From: Eonycteris spelaea
Taxonomy: Eukaryota > Chordata > Mammalia > Chiroptera > Pteropodidae
NCBI GenBank assembly: GCA_003508835.1
Contig: PUFA01000007.1
Span: 13,229,001-13,293,000, forward strand
Length of the DNA stretch: 64,000 bases
Direction: 5' to 3'
The position numbers and the translations under genes are program-made. How positions within the stretch are numbered: the first letter of the stretch is position 1; every line of letters starts with the position of its first letter. Under the pieces are notes generated by a model. That model had not been told where the DNA came from, searched no databases, and was given only the letters and a program-made list of their open reading frames with translations. Of the stretch, positions 25,945 through 40,390 are shown in pieces.

Positions 25945-26075
25945 CTAACGTCCTCTACATTTTACATGTTCATGTTTCTTATTATCAGTCTCCCCACGAG
26001 AATGCTAACTCCATGAAGGCGAGGATTTCTCCGCGCCCGGCACATAGTAGGCATACAAGATGCTCTGATACAAGT
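25945..26075 (+). repeat. L2 3'-end fragment
   Basis: CACGAGAATGCTAACTCCAT, GAAGGCGAGGATTTCTCC and CCCGGCACATAGTAGGC match the L2 3' end. Confidence 0.65.
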
Positions 26076-26369
26076 CGTGGGGATTATTATCCATAGCTCG
26101 CCATCAAACTGCCTCCTCTGGGCTTTTCCTGGCCCGCACCATCTGGGACAGACTCCAGCCTTCCAGTGAGAGGAAGCAGAATCCCCGTTACCAAGGTTTT
26201 CCTGACGGGCGCTAGGGAGGTCTCCGAGCTGACGTCCCACCTGAAATAGGCAGGGCACGATTTCTGAGGCAGGCAGCCCACGATTCCTGCAGAATCACAC
26301 AGCTGAGCAGCTCTCAGGTTGGGACAGAAAGGACTATGCCACCAACTCTGGCAACCACGAATCCCCTCA

Positions 26370-28125
<1,756 letters not shown>

Positions 28126-28899
28126 TCAGGCCAGCTGGGGTGCTCCCGGAAGAGCAAAAAGGGACCCCTTCAGTACGTGCTCTCAGAGAGCAGCCGCAGA
28201 GACTGGGCACTGGTAACCCTCAGGCTGCGAGGTGTGGAGGGGACCTGATCCTTCTCCTCATGGAAACCCCTTTGTCCCATTCCACTGAAACTGTGTCACT
28301 GATTAGATGCATTCTTGTCATGGACCAGGTATAAAAATAAAAACTGAGGGCCTTAGGGGCCAGGGAAAGAAGGCATTTGCCAACATATGGAATAGGAGAC
28401 TCCTGCCCACCCACCCCTCCAAAGAATTCAGATGGGGTTCAAAGGAGAATTGAACAGTCCCAGCTTCCAAACCAAGCTTCGCCGTTAGTAGCTGTGCTCC
28501 CTCATCAGCACAGACACCCCCGGTGTCCTTGAGCATTAGGTTCCTGCTGTCACCACCATCTTCCCCTAGGCCTGCATGGAAGTTTTTTGACCAAGGAAAA
28601 AGACCTCTAATCTCTCTCCTCGGCTACTAAGTAAATCGATTGCAGGGAATCACTAGAGACTGCCTGTGGATTACACATTCTCAGGGCTCCAAAAGCTTGG
28701 GTCATCTTCAAAGTTTCCAAAGCTTCTCTCCTTGAGGGCACAGGAAACTTTTATTTACCTTTTAAATAAAATAATCAGATGGGATCTTGGAGGTGGCTCA
28801 TTTGGAAGTTATTCTGATGGTCTGATTCTGTCATTTCAGAAAATATATCTGGGTCTGAGTCACTTAACTGGCGCACTGCGTGTACCAACCAGGAGAGCC

Positions 28900-29330
28900 C
28901 AGCCAGCCTTGGCCTTCAAGGATGCCCAGATCTTCACCCCAACCTGCTTTCCAGCCCTGGCTCGTACCTTTCACCAGGACACACCAGACCACTGAGCACT
29001 CATGGTCTCAAGCCCACCCAAACCATTCCCATCTCTTCATGAGAAGGAACCAGCTCCCACCTCTGCCAGCCCAGATCCCATTTATCCTTTAAGGTTCAGT
29101 TCTAATTGCACCTCTTTCCGGAAACCTTTCTGGATCCGCCCCACCCTCACCCTCCCCAAAGAAAAGAATCTCTTCCTGCTCCAAGATCCCTTAGAACGCT
29201 CTTCTTCCTGACTGGACTATTCCGCCTCAGGAAAGATGCCTTCTTCATCTCTGCTTTCTCCAAAATACGCCCTGCACAAGACCTCGACACAATAGGTCTT
29301 CAATAAACATTTGCAGAATGACTAACAGCA
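28900..29330 (+). repeat. L2 fragment
   Basis: CCTTTCTGGATCCGCCCC, AATCTCTTCCTGCTCC, and the 3' text AGGTCTTCAATAAACATTTGC typical of the L2 end. Confidence 0.6.
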
Positions 29331-29979
29331 TGGCCAGGCAGCAGGAACTTAGTATAATGCATCCAAAGTTTCAGTCCTGGACCAAATCCTTTTCTGTCCA
29401 GAAAAGAGTGGCGTATAATTTTCTAGGGTGCAGTATTCACTTCACGTATTAGAGTAGGAAGCTAGGAACTTGTAGATTCTAGAAAGGACCAATAATCCAT
29501 TTGTGAATCACCCCTGTTTACAAGGTCTTTCTTGATTACAAGTGTCCATTTGAAACCCACCACCGAAAACCTGGATTTTACAATTTTTATGACAACACGA
29601 GGAGGCAAGCTCAGAGGTACACTTCTATATACCAGTTCTTTTGATCCGAGGGGAAGGCTTTTCTCTAAACCACCGGTATTTGAGAATTAAGTGTAAACAA
29701 AAAGATGGTTTGTGGATTTGTCAGCCACTCTTCCCTGTCATGGCCATCAGCCAAAACAAACACAAGTGCAGCCACTAAAGACCTAAGTGGCATCTCCCGG
29801 CTGCACTAGGGGAAATCTAAGACAGAACTCGGGAAATCATGACGTCTAATAGGACGGTGTCACGATTTATTCTGTTTTACGCCTCTTACAACTTGGCACG
29901 TGAAAAAAAATTAGTAACCTCAAGTGGGGATTGGCTCGTTTGGCCTTTATTTTACGTCTTATTTAGAAGCACGGAAAGA

Positions 29980-30485
29980 TGAAAACTACATTTCCCAGAC
30001 GCCTTTGCAGCTGGGGTCTTGAATGCAAGAGGCTGGTTTCACCATTAAGATGCAGCTGCATGAGAGCTGGTCCATGCATCTGAGGCAGGTCACCTGAGTG
30101 CCCCATTTGCCTGTTTCTGCTAATGCAGTCATGATACATGAGGTCTTTTTTTTTTTTTTTTACTCCTACAGAGTCTTCCAGTGTGCATTTCCCTCCTTGC
30201 TTGGTGCTCAGAGACAGTGGTAATGCTACTGAAAAGCAACGGCAAAGAATTTTTGATTCCAGCTTCAATCCTGAATTGCAACAAGGGGACTGTCTCAGAG
30301 GGAACAGCCCCTGGCTTCACCCCATGGACGAGTTTTGTATCATGCTTGGAGCCGCTCGGAGGCTCAGCCTTGAACCTGCTCCTTAAGCCTTCCGATGATT
30401 CTGTTGGTGCCTAATTCTCTCTGCATTAAATCCCTTCCTGCTTTGAAAACCTAGGGTGGTTTCTGTTTTGTGAATTGAACACTGA
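29980..30485 (+). repeat. Possible decayed LTR
   Basis: The 3' side ends TGCATTAAATCCCTTCCTGC, TTTGAAAACC and GTGGTTTCTGTTTTGTG, the kind of polyadenylation and R/U5 text seen in ERVL-type LTRs. The rest is too diverged to name. Non-coding. Confidence 0.35.
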
Positions 30486-31117
30486 TCAATATTCTCAACA
30501 TACAGGAATCCTCCAGGGTCAAGATTGTCCCCCTCTGTCTCTGGGGTGGTGGCTGGTGCCCACCTGCCACACAAGTAAGGCCCTGCCAGCCCCAAAACTG
30601 ACCTTTTCAGACCCTTCTCCTTGGCCTACCCACGTCCTGGGCCTGTGGTCCAGGGGAAGGTAAAAAAACAAGCAATTCATGGACTGTCTCAGACTGTCTA
30701 ATATCCATCTCTCAACCTGTAGGTTTCCGGCTCCTATTTCCTTTCTGGTAATTTCGCCTAGCCCACTGGGCACGCTGCGAAGAGTTGGCCTGCTGTACTG
30801 GACAGTCTGGAAAATCCCTATAAAAACTCCTGGGCTGTGGCTGTGTCCTAACCCCAGGGTGAAAGGGCTCCAGGGGAGCAAGGCTGAGAATGACTGATGT
30901 CTGCATCGTCCCCAGAGCCTCTCTGCTTTGTTTCCTCCCAAAGAAAAAGGCCACTTCCCTTGTCTTGACGTCCCCTACGCTGCACTTGGCTGCAAGCCTT
31001 TCAGTACCAGAGGGCAGGTGTCCGCAGTGCGAGAGCCAGGGAGGGCAGGGCAGGGCTGAGGGAGCCCCTTCTGTTCAGCCCTCCTGCCGCCGGGCTTCGC
31101 GTCTGCTGGGTCTGATG

Positions 31118-31468
31118 CCTTGGAAAAGTGTCTCAAGCGCTTCGGTCTCAGGATCCTTTTGTACTCTTACAAATGATTGAGGCCCCTAAAGAGCTTTTGT
31201 GTTATTCTACTGACAATGACTGCCTCAGAAATTAAAACCGAGGAAATGCTAAAACTTTTGAATGCACAAGATCACACATCTCATCGCCGTCAGGGTGATA
31301 ATGTCATTGCGTGTCACACAGCCTCTGGAAAACTCTCCTGAACCCTTGTGAGAAAATGAGAGGGAAAGGCAAATAACACATTATTATGATGATAATTTTG
31401 GCCCCATGAACGTCTGAAAAACCTCTGGGCCCCCGGGGCTCCCCGGATACTACTTTGAAAACTGCTGC
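31118..31468 (+). repeat. Fossil hAT-like DNA transposon, copy 2
   Basis: Same family as 1887-2340: GGTCTCAGGATCCTTTTGTAC, ATTGAGGCCCCTAAAGAGC, CACAGCCTCTGGAAAACTC and CCCCCGGGGCTCCCC, ending TTTGAAAACTGCTG. No coding capacity. Confidence 0.6.
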
Positions 31469-31789
31469 CTTAGACAGATGTGATAGATCCCTAAGACAAG
31501 GCGGTGGTTGTGGGGCTGGGATTCTGGACCTGCTGGCACAGGTCTGACCAGTCCTAGGAGGGCGTTTAGTCTGCATGCACACTCCCGAGTCCTGCTTGCC
31601 TTCCCCGAAGCATCCTCACTGAGAACAAGTTTTAGCGTCCAGGAAGCAAGTGAACTGGCTCTGTAACCTTGGGCAGATCATCACCCTATGTTTCTATTAA
31701 AGGAGGAGTTAAGTCAGAATTTTAGACATTCCCCACTGTGGGAATCCCTTTTGTCGTTATTTCAGACCCCACATGATGATAGCTGTATC

Positions 31790-32035
31790 TACTACAACGT
31801 GATCGAGAGCCTAGGCTCTGGAAGGAGACTCCCGGGTTGGAATTCTGTGCCATCCCAATGAATCAAACTGTGATCCTGTGCAAGCTACCTGGCTTCTCTC
31901 AGCCTCAGTTGCCCCATCAGCAAAACGGATATACCTACTAGGACCACCTCACAAGAAGTATGTACGTAAAGTGCTTAGCAGAGAATTTGGCACATGCTGA
32001 GTTCTCAATAAAGGCTAATTATTATTACTATGTTA
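31790..32035 (+). repeat. MIR SINE
   Basis: GAGAGCCTAGGCTCTGGAAGG, CTGTGATCCTGTGCAAGC, TCTCAGCCTCAGTTGCCCC and GTGCTTAGCAGAGAATTTGG in MIR order. Confidence 0.7.
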
Positions 32036-32604
32036 GTATCTGTTGTTAGAGAAAATACATAACAGCAAAAAAGGTTATAGGAACCTGGTCTTATTAAATG
32101 CCTCAGCTCCAGCCTTCTTCAGGTCCAGCCAATTCTCTCCCTGCCAGGCCCTTGAGCAAGTATAAACATGTAAAACTTGCAAAGTCTGCTAGCAAGCTGC
32201 CCACCACCCGCTCCATCCAGCTTATAAAACGGAAAACAAATGTGACCACAAGGTCGACTGGGAGCTGGAAATCGTTGCTGGTGGTGCAGGCGGTTGGCCT
32301 TGGCCGTCAGGAACCCCGCACAGGGGCAGGGGCAAAGACAAGGGCCACAGATGCAGGGGTCTTGGGTCATGAACACGTGAGGTGGGGGGTGGGGTGTGCA
32401 TGGAATAAACTGTGAGGGGCCTGCACCAAGTACTGCCGCTGGCCTAACCTTCAACAGCCCCTCTCCCTGCCCCATATGCATGCAAACGCCTCTGGTCAGT
32501 TGTTGCTACAACAAACAAAGCCACTTAAAAGGGTCATCAAGTGGTTGCATTTGTCTTTGTGTGCATAAAAAAAACCAAAACAAGCTATTGTCCTGTGGAG
32601 GGTC

Positions 32605-32735
32605 CAGGAATACCCAATGGACAGAGGGTGAGGAGGAAATTGAGACCCAGCGAGGCCAGGTGCACCCAAGGTCACAAAACCAGTTCAGTAGCAGCAGGGA
32701 GGCTAGACCCATGTCATGACTCAGTTTCTCTTCAC
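32605..32735 (-). repeat. MIR SINE, reverse partial
   Basis: GAGGAAATTGAGACCCAGC, CACCCAAGGTCACAAAACC and AGGGAGGCTAGACCCATG. Confidence 0.55.
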
Positions 32736-34354
32736 CACTTTTTAATCATATTGAGCCTGGGTATGTGAAGAGTGGCCCTGTGAAGTCCTTCAATAGGACG
32801 AGGTCTGCAAAAGCCATTTTCCCCGTTAAAAAAAAAAATGAAAGAATAAACTTCTTAAGGCCTTGGTTTTAAGAGGTCCCTGCAGCCTGGAAAAAAAATA
32901 AATAAATAAACCCTGCCCCACTCAGCAAGCTTATGATTTATTGGGGTTACAGTCCTATAAGCAGTGTCTTAACAACATGGAGCGGGAAACACCTTCAATT
33001 TCCAGCTCAAAGCAGGCTCTGTTCTCTCTCGAGGTGAGTAGGGGCCTTGAGGAGGGTCAGGTTGGCAGACGGGGCACAGACCCGTGTGACTCGAGCCCAT
33101 GCATGAGAAGGCCTTGTGTGTCTGTCTCCAACTGAAAGGCTGAGCCTGGGGCCAGCAGGTATGTCCCCTGTGTGCCCACCCACGAGGAACTGGGTATGTG
33201 TACTCAGGCAGACCTTGGATGTACCCACTGGCTGGGCAGGGCCTGGAGACCTAGCCAGAGCTCAGCCTTGAGAAAACTGGGCTGTGGTTTCTTAACTTCC
33301 ACCCTTGGCTGGGAGCGCAGAGGGCTCTGGGATGTGGGCCTGGCTCCTGGGGCTGGGAGGTTTGAGATGGTCCATGATGTCTTAGGCTCGTTCCCTAAAG
33401 CGATTTCTCCATCATGCTTTAAGCCCAGCCCATCTCTGTGCACCACTTAGTCTAAGAAAGAATCTCATAGGGACCAGCCAGACAGCTGCCGATGAGGATC
33501 ATAGCAGGGGGTGGCCAGAATGCCTCCCACCCTCAGCCCTAAATTCTTCCACCTTTAGTGGGAGCGAGAGCCACTGCCACGCCCCGGGGTGGAATGGGGG
33601 TGCTTTCCCCACTGCAATCACCGTTCTTACAGATCTTGCTGTGAAGTGTGCTGCTCCCACGCCCCTCCCCGCTGTGCTAGCTGGGCTGGTGCTGGAGAGT
33701 GAAACTTGCGAAGATGCCACGCGGCTCCCAATCAAATGACAGGTCTACAAGCCTCCTCTGGGAGGGTCAAGGTGGCTCTGCTCTGCAGCTCTCAAGTCCT
33801 CACCTCAGAGTGTCCTTAAGATTTCCAGAGAACAAAACCGACATTGTGCCACTGAAGTCAGACTCGCCTCCCAGCACAAAGGAGCCGATTCTAGTCTGGT
33901 TCACATGTTAGACTAATTACTTTTCTAGAATTGCTTGGTAAACCAGAGTGGTTTGGCTCAGCTTGGAAGCAGAGCTGGGCAGGCATCTTCCTTCTGACCC
34001 CCGGCCCAGCCTCCTTCACAGCCATGCTGCCTCAGAATCTGGAGCTGACCCCCAGCATGACCTCAGTTGGGGGTCAGGTAACTTCTGTTAGAGGCGGAGC
34101 TTAGGGCTTTCTGTGGGAGAAAACACACTTTTCTTATTGAAGCTCATCTGGTACAGATTAGAGGAACCAGATAAACCTCCACTTGTCCATATATGTATAT
34201 GGACATGAATTTAGAATACGACCAAGTGATTAGCTGAGCGACCTCCCTGCCTCTTCCCAGAGTTTGCCCATCAGGCCCAAAGGAGCCTAAAAGTGAGCAG
34301 TGGAACGAGAGGTCGACCGCATGACAACGGGGGCACCCAAGAATAACGGAGAAA

Positions 34355-34605
34355 CACCAACAACTACCATTTACAGGGCATTTGCTGAACACCCGGCATG
34401 GTTTTAAGCCCTTTATGCCTATGGCCCCAGTCGTCCTCATGTCTACTGTATGAAGCAGTTACTGTTATTATCCCCATCTCCCACATGGGGACACTGGGAG
34501 CCAGGGAGGTAAAGCAACCTGCACCAGGTCACGCACCGAGTAAGTGGCAGCTGGGATGTGACCCCAGGCAGCGTGCACCAGCGTGCAAGCTCCTAACTGG
34601 TACGC
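34355..34605 (-). repeat. MIR SINE, reverse
   Basis: ACCATTTACAGGGCATTTGC, TACTGTTATTATCCCCATC, GGGACACTGGGAGCCAG, CCAGGTCACGCACCGAG, TAAGTGGCAGCTGGGATG. Confidence 0.7.
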
Positions 34606-34924
34606 TCCACTCCCACCCAGCTGAGTCAATTGGCTCTCTGTTTCCTGGACCCTGCCCTACCTCTTTCAGCTTAGGGATGCGTATGAGCTAGAGTAGCCAT
34701 ATAATGTGCCATCCACACTGGCCAGAAGGAAAAGGAGCATGATAACCAACAGCATCAGGACGGCAGGTGTAAATTAGAGCTGTCTCAGGCAAACCAAACA
34801 TTTGGTCACCCTAGTGTTAGGGCACTGAGATAAGGAGCCTCTGCCTGGCCCACAGGTCTCCTCCAGGCAATGGGAGGCCCGCCCCGCCCACCCACCGGGG
34901 ACAAGGTGCGTCTGGGTTCTCCCT

Positions 34925-35090
34925 CCAGCACTGCCGCAATTAGCCCATATTGTTATTATTTTGTTTGTATGGTTTTTTGTCTGCTTCCTCCTCTGGACTA
35001 TAATTCTCTGAAGTCAGAGGCTGTTTTTCTCACTGATGTCCCCTATCCCTTAGCACAGGAGCCCACCAGTTAGGGACCCAATCTTTGAAT
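34925..35090 (+). repeat. L2 3'-end fragment
   Basis: TGGACTATAATTCTCTGAAG, TCAGAGGCTGTTTTTCTC, ACTGATGTCCCCTATCCC, TTAGCACAGGAGCCC. Confidence 0.55.
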
Positions 35091-36419
35091 TTATAAAGGC
35101 ATGGTACATTTCTCACTCCTGGAGGGAAAGCCAGAGGGTCCGCTCTTGCTCTAGAACTCTCTGCCGAGCTCTAGGGTTCTAAGTCAGACAAACGAACTTG
35201 TGAGACGGGGAACTACTTGGTCTTCCATTCTTGGTGGCTTGAGTTGGCTTGGGTATTGGGTATTTCTCTTTGGAAAATAGAAAATACTTCCCAGATAAAA
35301 GACAACCATTTCACAGGAGACTCTTTCCCCCAGGAACAGCCTTCTGTGGCTGACTGGGGCTAAGGCGGTTTCTGGGAGGGCAGCTAGGATGTTGGGATGG
35401 AGCCTTCTCGGGGAGGGAAATGGCGGTTCAGCAGATGTCGATGTGGCCTTGTGCCCCGGTGGAGGGGACACAGATGCGTCTTTGGCAAATGGGCCTGACG
35501 CCAGGGTGACACCTTATGTGGGCAGGATGGCACAGATTCCAGCGCAGCAGAGGCCGCACGCAGGCCACCACCCTCCACTCTTTCTCACGCAGCAGGGAGG
35601 GCTCTGGGTGCTGCGAGGTTGGGGCGTCTGGCCCAGTTCTCAGGCCAAATCTCCCCAGCACGGCAGCCTGGCGGGTGGGTAGCTGGTCCAGCAGGCCAGA
35701 GTATCGCTGCTTCCCACACACCTGTAATGGAGAGGTGTGAAAGCAGGCCTCTCTCCACTGCTGTGTGGCGCCCTTTGCCCACGGGCCACACCACACCCAT
35801 GGGCTCACTGCTGCCGTGTGCAGGAGACCGGCCTTCTTTACCCAGGCCCAGCGCCAGTGATGGCTCACGAGACCACACACTCTTTCGCCATATGGAAGCC
35901 AGACAGAAGAATGCCTCCAACCTGTTCCACACACACCCCCGTGAAGGACACTTGCCGCCACCCACTGGCCTCTGCCAACATGGCAGGCTTGGGAGGACTT
36001 GATGGCTTCACTTACCCCACAGACACCTGCTGGGCAGCAGGGCTGAGGGGTCTCTGGATAGAAATTGCTGTTTGGATTCAGCTGAGTGGAATCACACAGC
36101 ACCCATCTTCCCCACTCCCCACAATCTAAGGCAAAAAGATGACCCATTCAGACTGTCAGATAAAGAGTTTCAGAAACTTACAGGAGGAGGTAGGGGCCTG
36201 GGACTCTTGAGGCTTGACAGAGATGCACATGTAAAAGTGGGGAATATCTGACTGGCAACTAGTGGTTTTGGCCTGAGCTGTAGATGGGGTGCACCCAAAC
36301 CAGCCGAGAAAGAAGCTAGTGCAGATTCCAGGACTTGACCCTGCTTTCCGTGCCCACATCCCAACTGCTGCCTTGAGCAGGACTCTGGCATTGGCTTCTG
36401 AGCATCAAAGCCATGCTGC

Positions 36420-36600
36420 TATGATGTGCCAAATAAGCATGAAGCCATTTTGCATATATTAGCCTCCGATACAGCTACCTTGCAAGGGAGATATAATTAT
36501 TAGTCTGCATTCTACAAATGTGGAAACTGAGGCTTTGAGACATTTGAACACATGTCCAGGGTCACAGAGCTAGCCAATAGTGATTTCTCTGGCTCTTAAA
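36420..36600 (-). repeat. MIR SINE, reverse
   Basis: AGGGAGATATAATTATTAG, AATGTGGAAACTGAGGC, GTCCAGGGTCACAGAGC, TAGCCAATAGTG. Confidence 0.65.
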
Positions 36601-37554
36601 AAAAAGATTCTGATGTCTTTCACAAGGCCAAACTGCCCTGCACAAATGCTCTGAGCCTGCCCCCCTGGAGCCTGCCCCCTGGATAAAAGGCTCCCCTCAG
36701 TGGGGCCACCTTGCCCCTCTGCCCAAACACCAGCTCCTGCACCCACAGCCCCATTAGCCCTGAGGCTAGGCTGGGCCCCAAAGTTTTAGAGGGCACGCTC
36801 AGAACCCTTAAGAGCCATCTTTCCCCAAATCTCAAGCATTCAAGCAGTAAAGGGGGGCACAGACAGTTGTCAGAGGTGGTTGGTCTTGTGGGAGGGGAAA
36901 AACAGAAGAGCTGCCTGGCAGGCAAGTAGGAGCAGGCCGGAAACCAGCCGGGCTGTTGCTGAGCTCCTCTCCTGACCCAATGGCCTAGTGTCTGGAAAAT
37001 CAACAGCTCAGCCGCAGAAGCCACCTTTTTTAAGAAAGTAAACTTGATTCCCTTCAGAAATGGGGATTTCCAGCACGGACAGGCTTTCTGGCAATAGGCA
37101 GACAAAGGGGACTGTGGCTGCCCTGTTATAAAAATACTCCAAATGAATGAAGCCCTGGGGACTGCCAGTTCCCAATTTTCTCCTTTTTTTTTGGTAAAGA
37201 CAGTGGCCCGACAATGGGACCGGAAGTCATTCGCAACAGGCAGCCCCTGGGGGCACTTGTCAATGGCTGGGCCAGGAACAGGTCCTGTCTCCATCCCTTG
37301 TTATCTGGCACTGCCATTTCCTTTGTCTGCCCCAAATCCCTGGTTCATTCCTTTTCAGACGGTGAACAGATGCCCACCCTTAGGCTGGCCACCCAGGACC
37401 AGGAACTTAAGTCTGTTGGGGGAGAGGCCCAGTAGTAGATAGTGAGTTGCACAAGTCACAGGTAGAGGAGGTGCGGACTGAGAGACTCAGTTCCCAGGGG
37501 CTTGCCTGCTCTCTCCTGGGAGGCAGGAGAGATCACGCCAGATCATGTGAATTC

Positions 37555-37745
37555 ACTGTGCTATTATAATTGGATCTCCCCACCTGGGCTTAGATCTGCC
37601 TCTTCCTACCTTGGACCTTGGGTCTGCTCATCTGTAAATGATGGTAATAGCTCCCTTCAAGAGCTATTGTGAGGCTCTGTTAGAGAGCTGTCTATTTAAA
37701 ATGCTTTATAAACTGCAAAGCTTTGTTTAAATGCTTTTAGCCCAT
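37555..37745 (+). repeat. MIR SINE, partial
   Basis: CTTGGACCTTGGGTCTGC, TCATCTGTAAATGATGGTAA, TAGCTCCCTTCAAGAGC and AAAATGCTTTATAAACTGC. Confidence 0.55.
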
Positions 37746-38244
37746 GTTAAAATAAGTCAGACCTTATCACTCTTAAGCTTGACACTCATCAATGGCAGCC
37801 CCATCACACATGGGTGCTAAGGCCAAACCAACAAGCAGGGGGCCTAGGACACAGGCACACCATTCACTTTAGAGAGTGCTTGACTCACTGCTTGGTCTCT
37901 GAACCCATGGGCAGATGAAATCCAGTTTTTATAGTTCTTTGAAATCCTTGGGTGGTACGTTGTGATAAATCTCAAGTTTGTACGTGTGTCTGTCCTAAAC
38001 AATCCTGACTTCATTAGTCTTTTGTGACATCAGGTCTACCTCATCTTCTAGTTCTCTGGCTACTGCTGTCAGGGCTGAGTTAAGAGGGAATTAAGGCCAG
38101 AGACTGAAGAGTGTAAGAGGGGCAGAAAACATGTATTTTGAGTAGATGTGATATTTAAATTCACTGTTGTTTTTGGATGATTTATGCATTAAATGAGATT
38201 TAGTTATTCTAGTATTTCCATAGGTTTATGAAAACTAATTATAC

Positions 38245-38505
38245 TGAAAATAGCAGCTACCACGTATAAAGAGTTTACTCTGTGCTAAGTCTTTTAAATG
38301 TATTACCTCAATGGATCTCCACAAAAACCTTTGGAAGTGAGTCAAGCTATTTTCTATTTAAAGCTGGGAAAACCAAGGCCTCAGAAATTAAACGAATTGC
38401 CCAAAGCACATAACTAGTAAACAGAAGAGCAGAAATCCCAGCTTATGGTCTTTGATTCCAAAGAGTCTAACCTTTAGGCTCTATAGTCTATTTCACTAAC
38501 CGAAC
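38245..38505 (-). repeat. MIR SINE, reverse
   Basis: GAGTTTACTCTGTGCTAAG, TTAAATGTATTACCTCAATG, GCTGGGAAAACCAAGGC, GAATTGCCCAAAGCAC and CATAACTAGTAAACAG. Confidence 0.65.
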
Positions 38506-38519
38506 AAAATATTCAACTC

Positions 38520-38790
38520 TGCTACTATGTGCCAGAGACTGTTCTCTGTGCTGAAGGCTCAGTGGGAAAAGGCTGACCTGTGGTACTTATGTAGCAGAGG
38601 AATGAGGAGGCGGGCAGACAAGTAATTAAACAAATACATAGCAGAGTAATTTCAGACAGAGAAATGTGCCATAGACTACAACACAAAAAAGGCAGGTAAA
38701 GCGATGGGGAGGGACTGCGGAGAGAGGGTCAGCTTCCTGGGTGGGTGCAATGCAGACAGTAAACAAGTCACTTCAGGGGTTACTGGATGT
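38520..38790 (+). repeat. L2 fragment
   Basis: CTATGTGCCAGAGACTGTTC, GACAAGTAATTAAACAAATAC and CAGAGAAATGTGCCATAG follow L2 text. Confidence 0.5.
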
Positions 38791-39549
38791 GCCAGTAGGG
38801 GGAACACATGGAAATAAGTACTTAATTTCCCCAATAGCTATTCTTATTTCTTTTACTTCCATTTTGGGTAAACAGATGGAAATTTAATGCACAAAAAGGA
38901 GGAGAGAAAAAGAGCTTAACATTGCAAATCTCCTTGAAATGGTATTTAAGGGAACCACAAGTCAGTAGCACAAAGCCACCACTGCCATCATCTCTATTAT
39001 CTGATCAGAAAACACTTTCGCAAGCTGAGCACTTCTTCAGACTGAGCACACAGTCTATCCCTGGGCGCTTCCTATTTATGTAAAGCCCTCGTCTGAGGGG
39101 AAACAGCCCCCTCTGCATCTGGAATGGAACAAAGAGCCGCCTCTCTCCTGCTGTGTACCTCGCTTGTTTTGGGAGCATTTCTCCAGAACTTGGGGAACCC
39201 CCAGGAAGTAGTCCCTGCTCAGATGTTCACTTTACACAGGAGGAAACAGGCTCCGAAGGTAAGGAGACTTGGAGCGGCTGAGTTTGACCCTCCTGCCAGG
39301 GCACCCTTGAGGATGCACCTAGAAGCATTTGGCTAAGCAATGATTAGTGAGGACTTGAAAACAAGAACCCAACACCCACCTGAGTTTTGTGTTTTTAAAA
39401 TGTAGATCCACTTTGAAACAACGAATGTCCTTCTGTGACTTTTGCTGCCCATGCCACCTTGCCTGTCCCAATCTTTTGTGGTTAGCTTTTAAGGCCCCCT
39501 GATGTCACTCCCCAACTACTCCAGCCTTCTCAAAGATCCTCTTTAATAC

Positions 39550-39790
39550 GATGGTGAAGATGATGATGGTTGACACATACTGTGTGCCAGGCACTGTTCT
39601 AAGTGCTTCATTAACTCAGTAAACCCTAACAACACCCCTAAGAGAGCAGCACTTACTATTCCCATGCTAAGAGGACAGGCTGAGGTACAGAGGCCAAATG
39701 ACATGCCTGAGGCCACCCAACTCTCAAAGGCAGAGCTGAGATTGAACTGAGGCGGACTGCAGGGTCTGAGGGCAGACCTAACACGTTATC
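39550..39790 (-). repeat. MIR SINE, reverse
   Basis: TGTGTGCCAGGCACTGTTC, CAGTAAACCCTAACAACACC, GGCTGAGGTACAGAGGCC and GGCAGAGCTGAGATTGAAC. Confidence 0.7.
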
Positions 39791-40055
39791 ATGCAACCCA
39801 GCTTCCCCTCGCACTGTCTGCCAGTTTGTTTTCATTTTTTTTCTTCTGTCTTGTTTTCATGTCTGCCTCATTAGGCTGGAGACTCAATCTCATAAGCCGC
39901 TCTTCATAATTCTTATATCCCTTCCCCCACTGATCCACAGACATACTGGGAGAAATGCGAGTTAATAAGTAAAGCACTTAAGATGGTATCTGTCTCTAGT
40001 AATATGTGCTCTGTGATGCTAGCTATAATTAGTAGTGGTGCTTGTAAAATAGTTG

Positions 40056-40140
40056 CATTATTTATTATTATTATTATTGTTAGTAGTAGTGGTTATATTA
40101 ATAATATCAATAGTAGTATTAGTAATTGTATTATTACTAG
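40056..40140. repeat. ATT/AGT trinucleotide-rich stretch
   Basis: Starts as (ATT)n around 40060-40078, then drifts through TAGTAGTAG and ATTAATAATATC. Imperfect microsatellite. Confidence 0.75.
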
Positions 40141-40224
40141 CCCAGATGTCACTTGAGAAACACCATATTATATCAGTGAAGGAAGAAGACTAGTCTAGAT
40201 ATCAGCATGTCACCTAAGCATGAT

Positions 40225-40390
40225 TATGACCATTATAATAACAATGAGGAGGAGGAGAGGATGGCAACCACTGTTTAACAAGTACCTTTTCTGTGCCAGG
40301 CATGAAGCTAAGTGCTTTACCACATCATCTCATGTAACCCCAGTGGCCATCTTATTATCGTCACCAAGGCCTAGAAGATGAGCTGACACC
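40225..40390 (-). repeat. MIR SINE, reverse
   Basis: TAACAAGTACCTTTTCTGTG, CCAGGCATGAAGCTAAGTGC, CACCAAGGCCTAGAAGATG and GCTGACACC. Confidence 0.55.

Noticed and set aside
35428..36147. Long minus-strand open frame (239 codons)
   Set aside because: It lies in ABTB2 intron 3 and has no recognisable domain. Its codon content is unlike the neighbouring exons, and no splice site pair ties it to ABTB2. An alternative first exon cannot be excluded, but nothing supports it.
36620..37294. Minus-strand open frame of 224 codons
   Set aside because: Same intron, no domain, overlapping MIR-rich sequence; expected by chance in GC-rich DNA.
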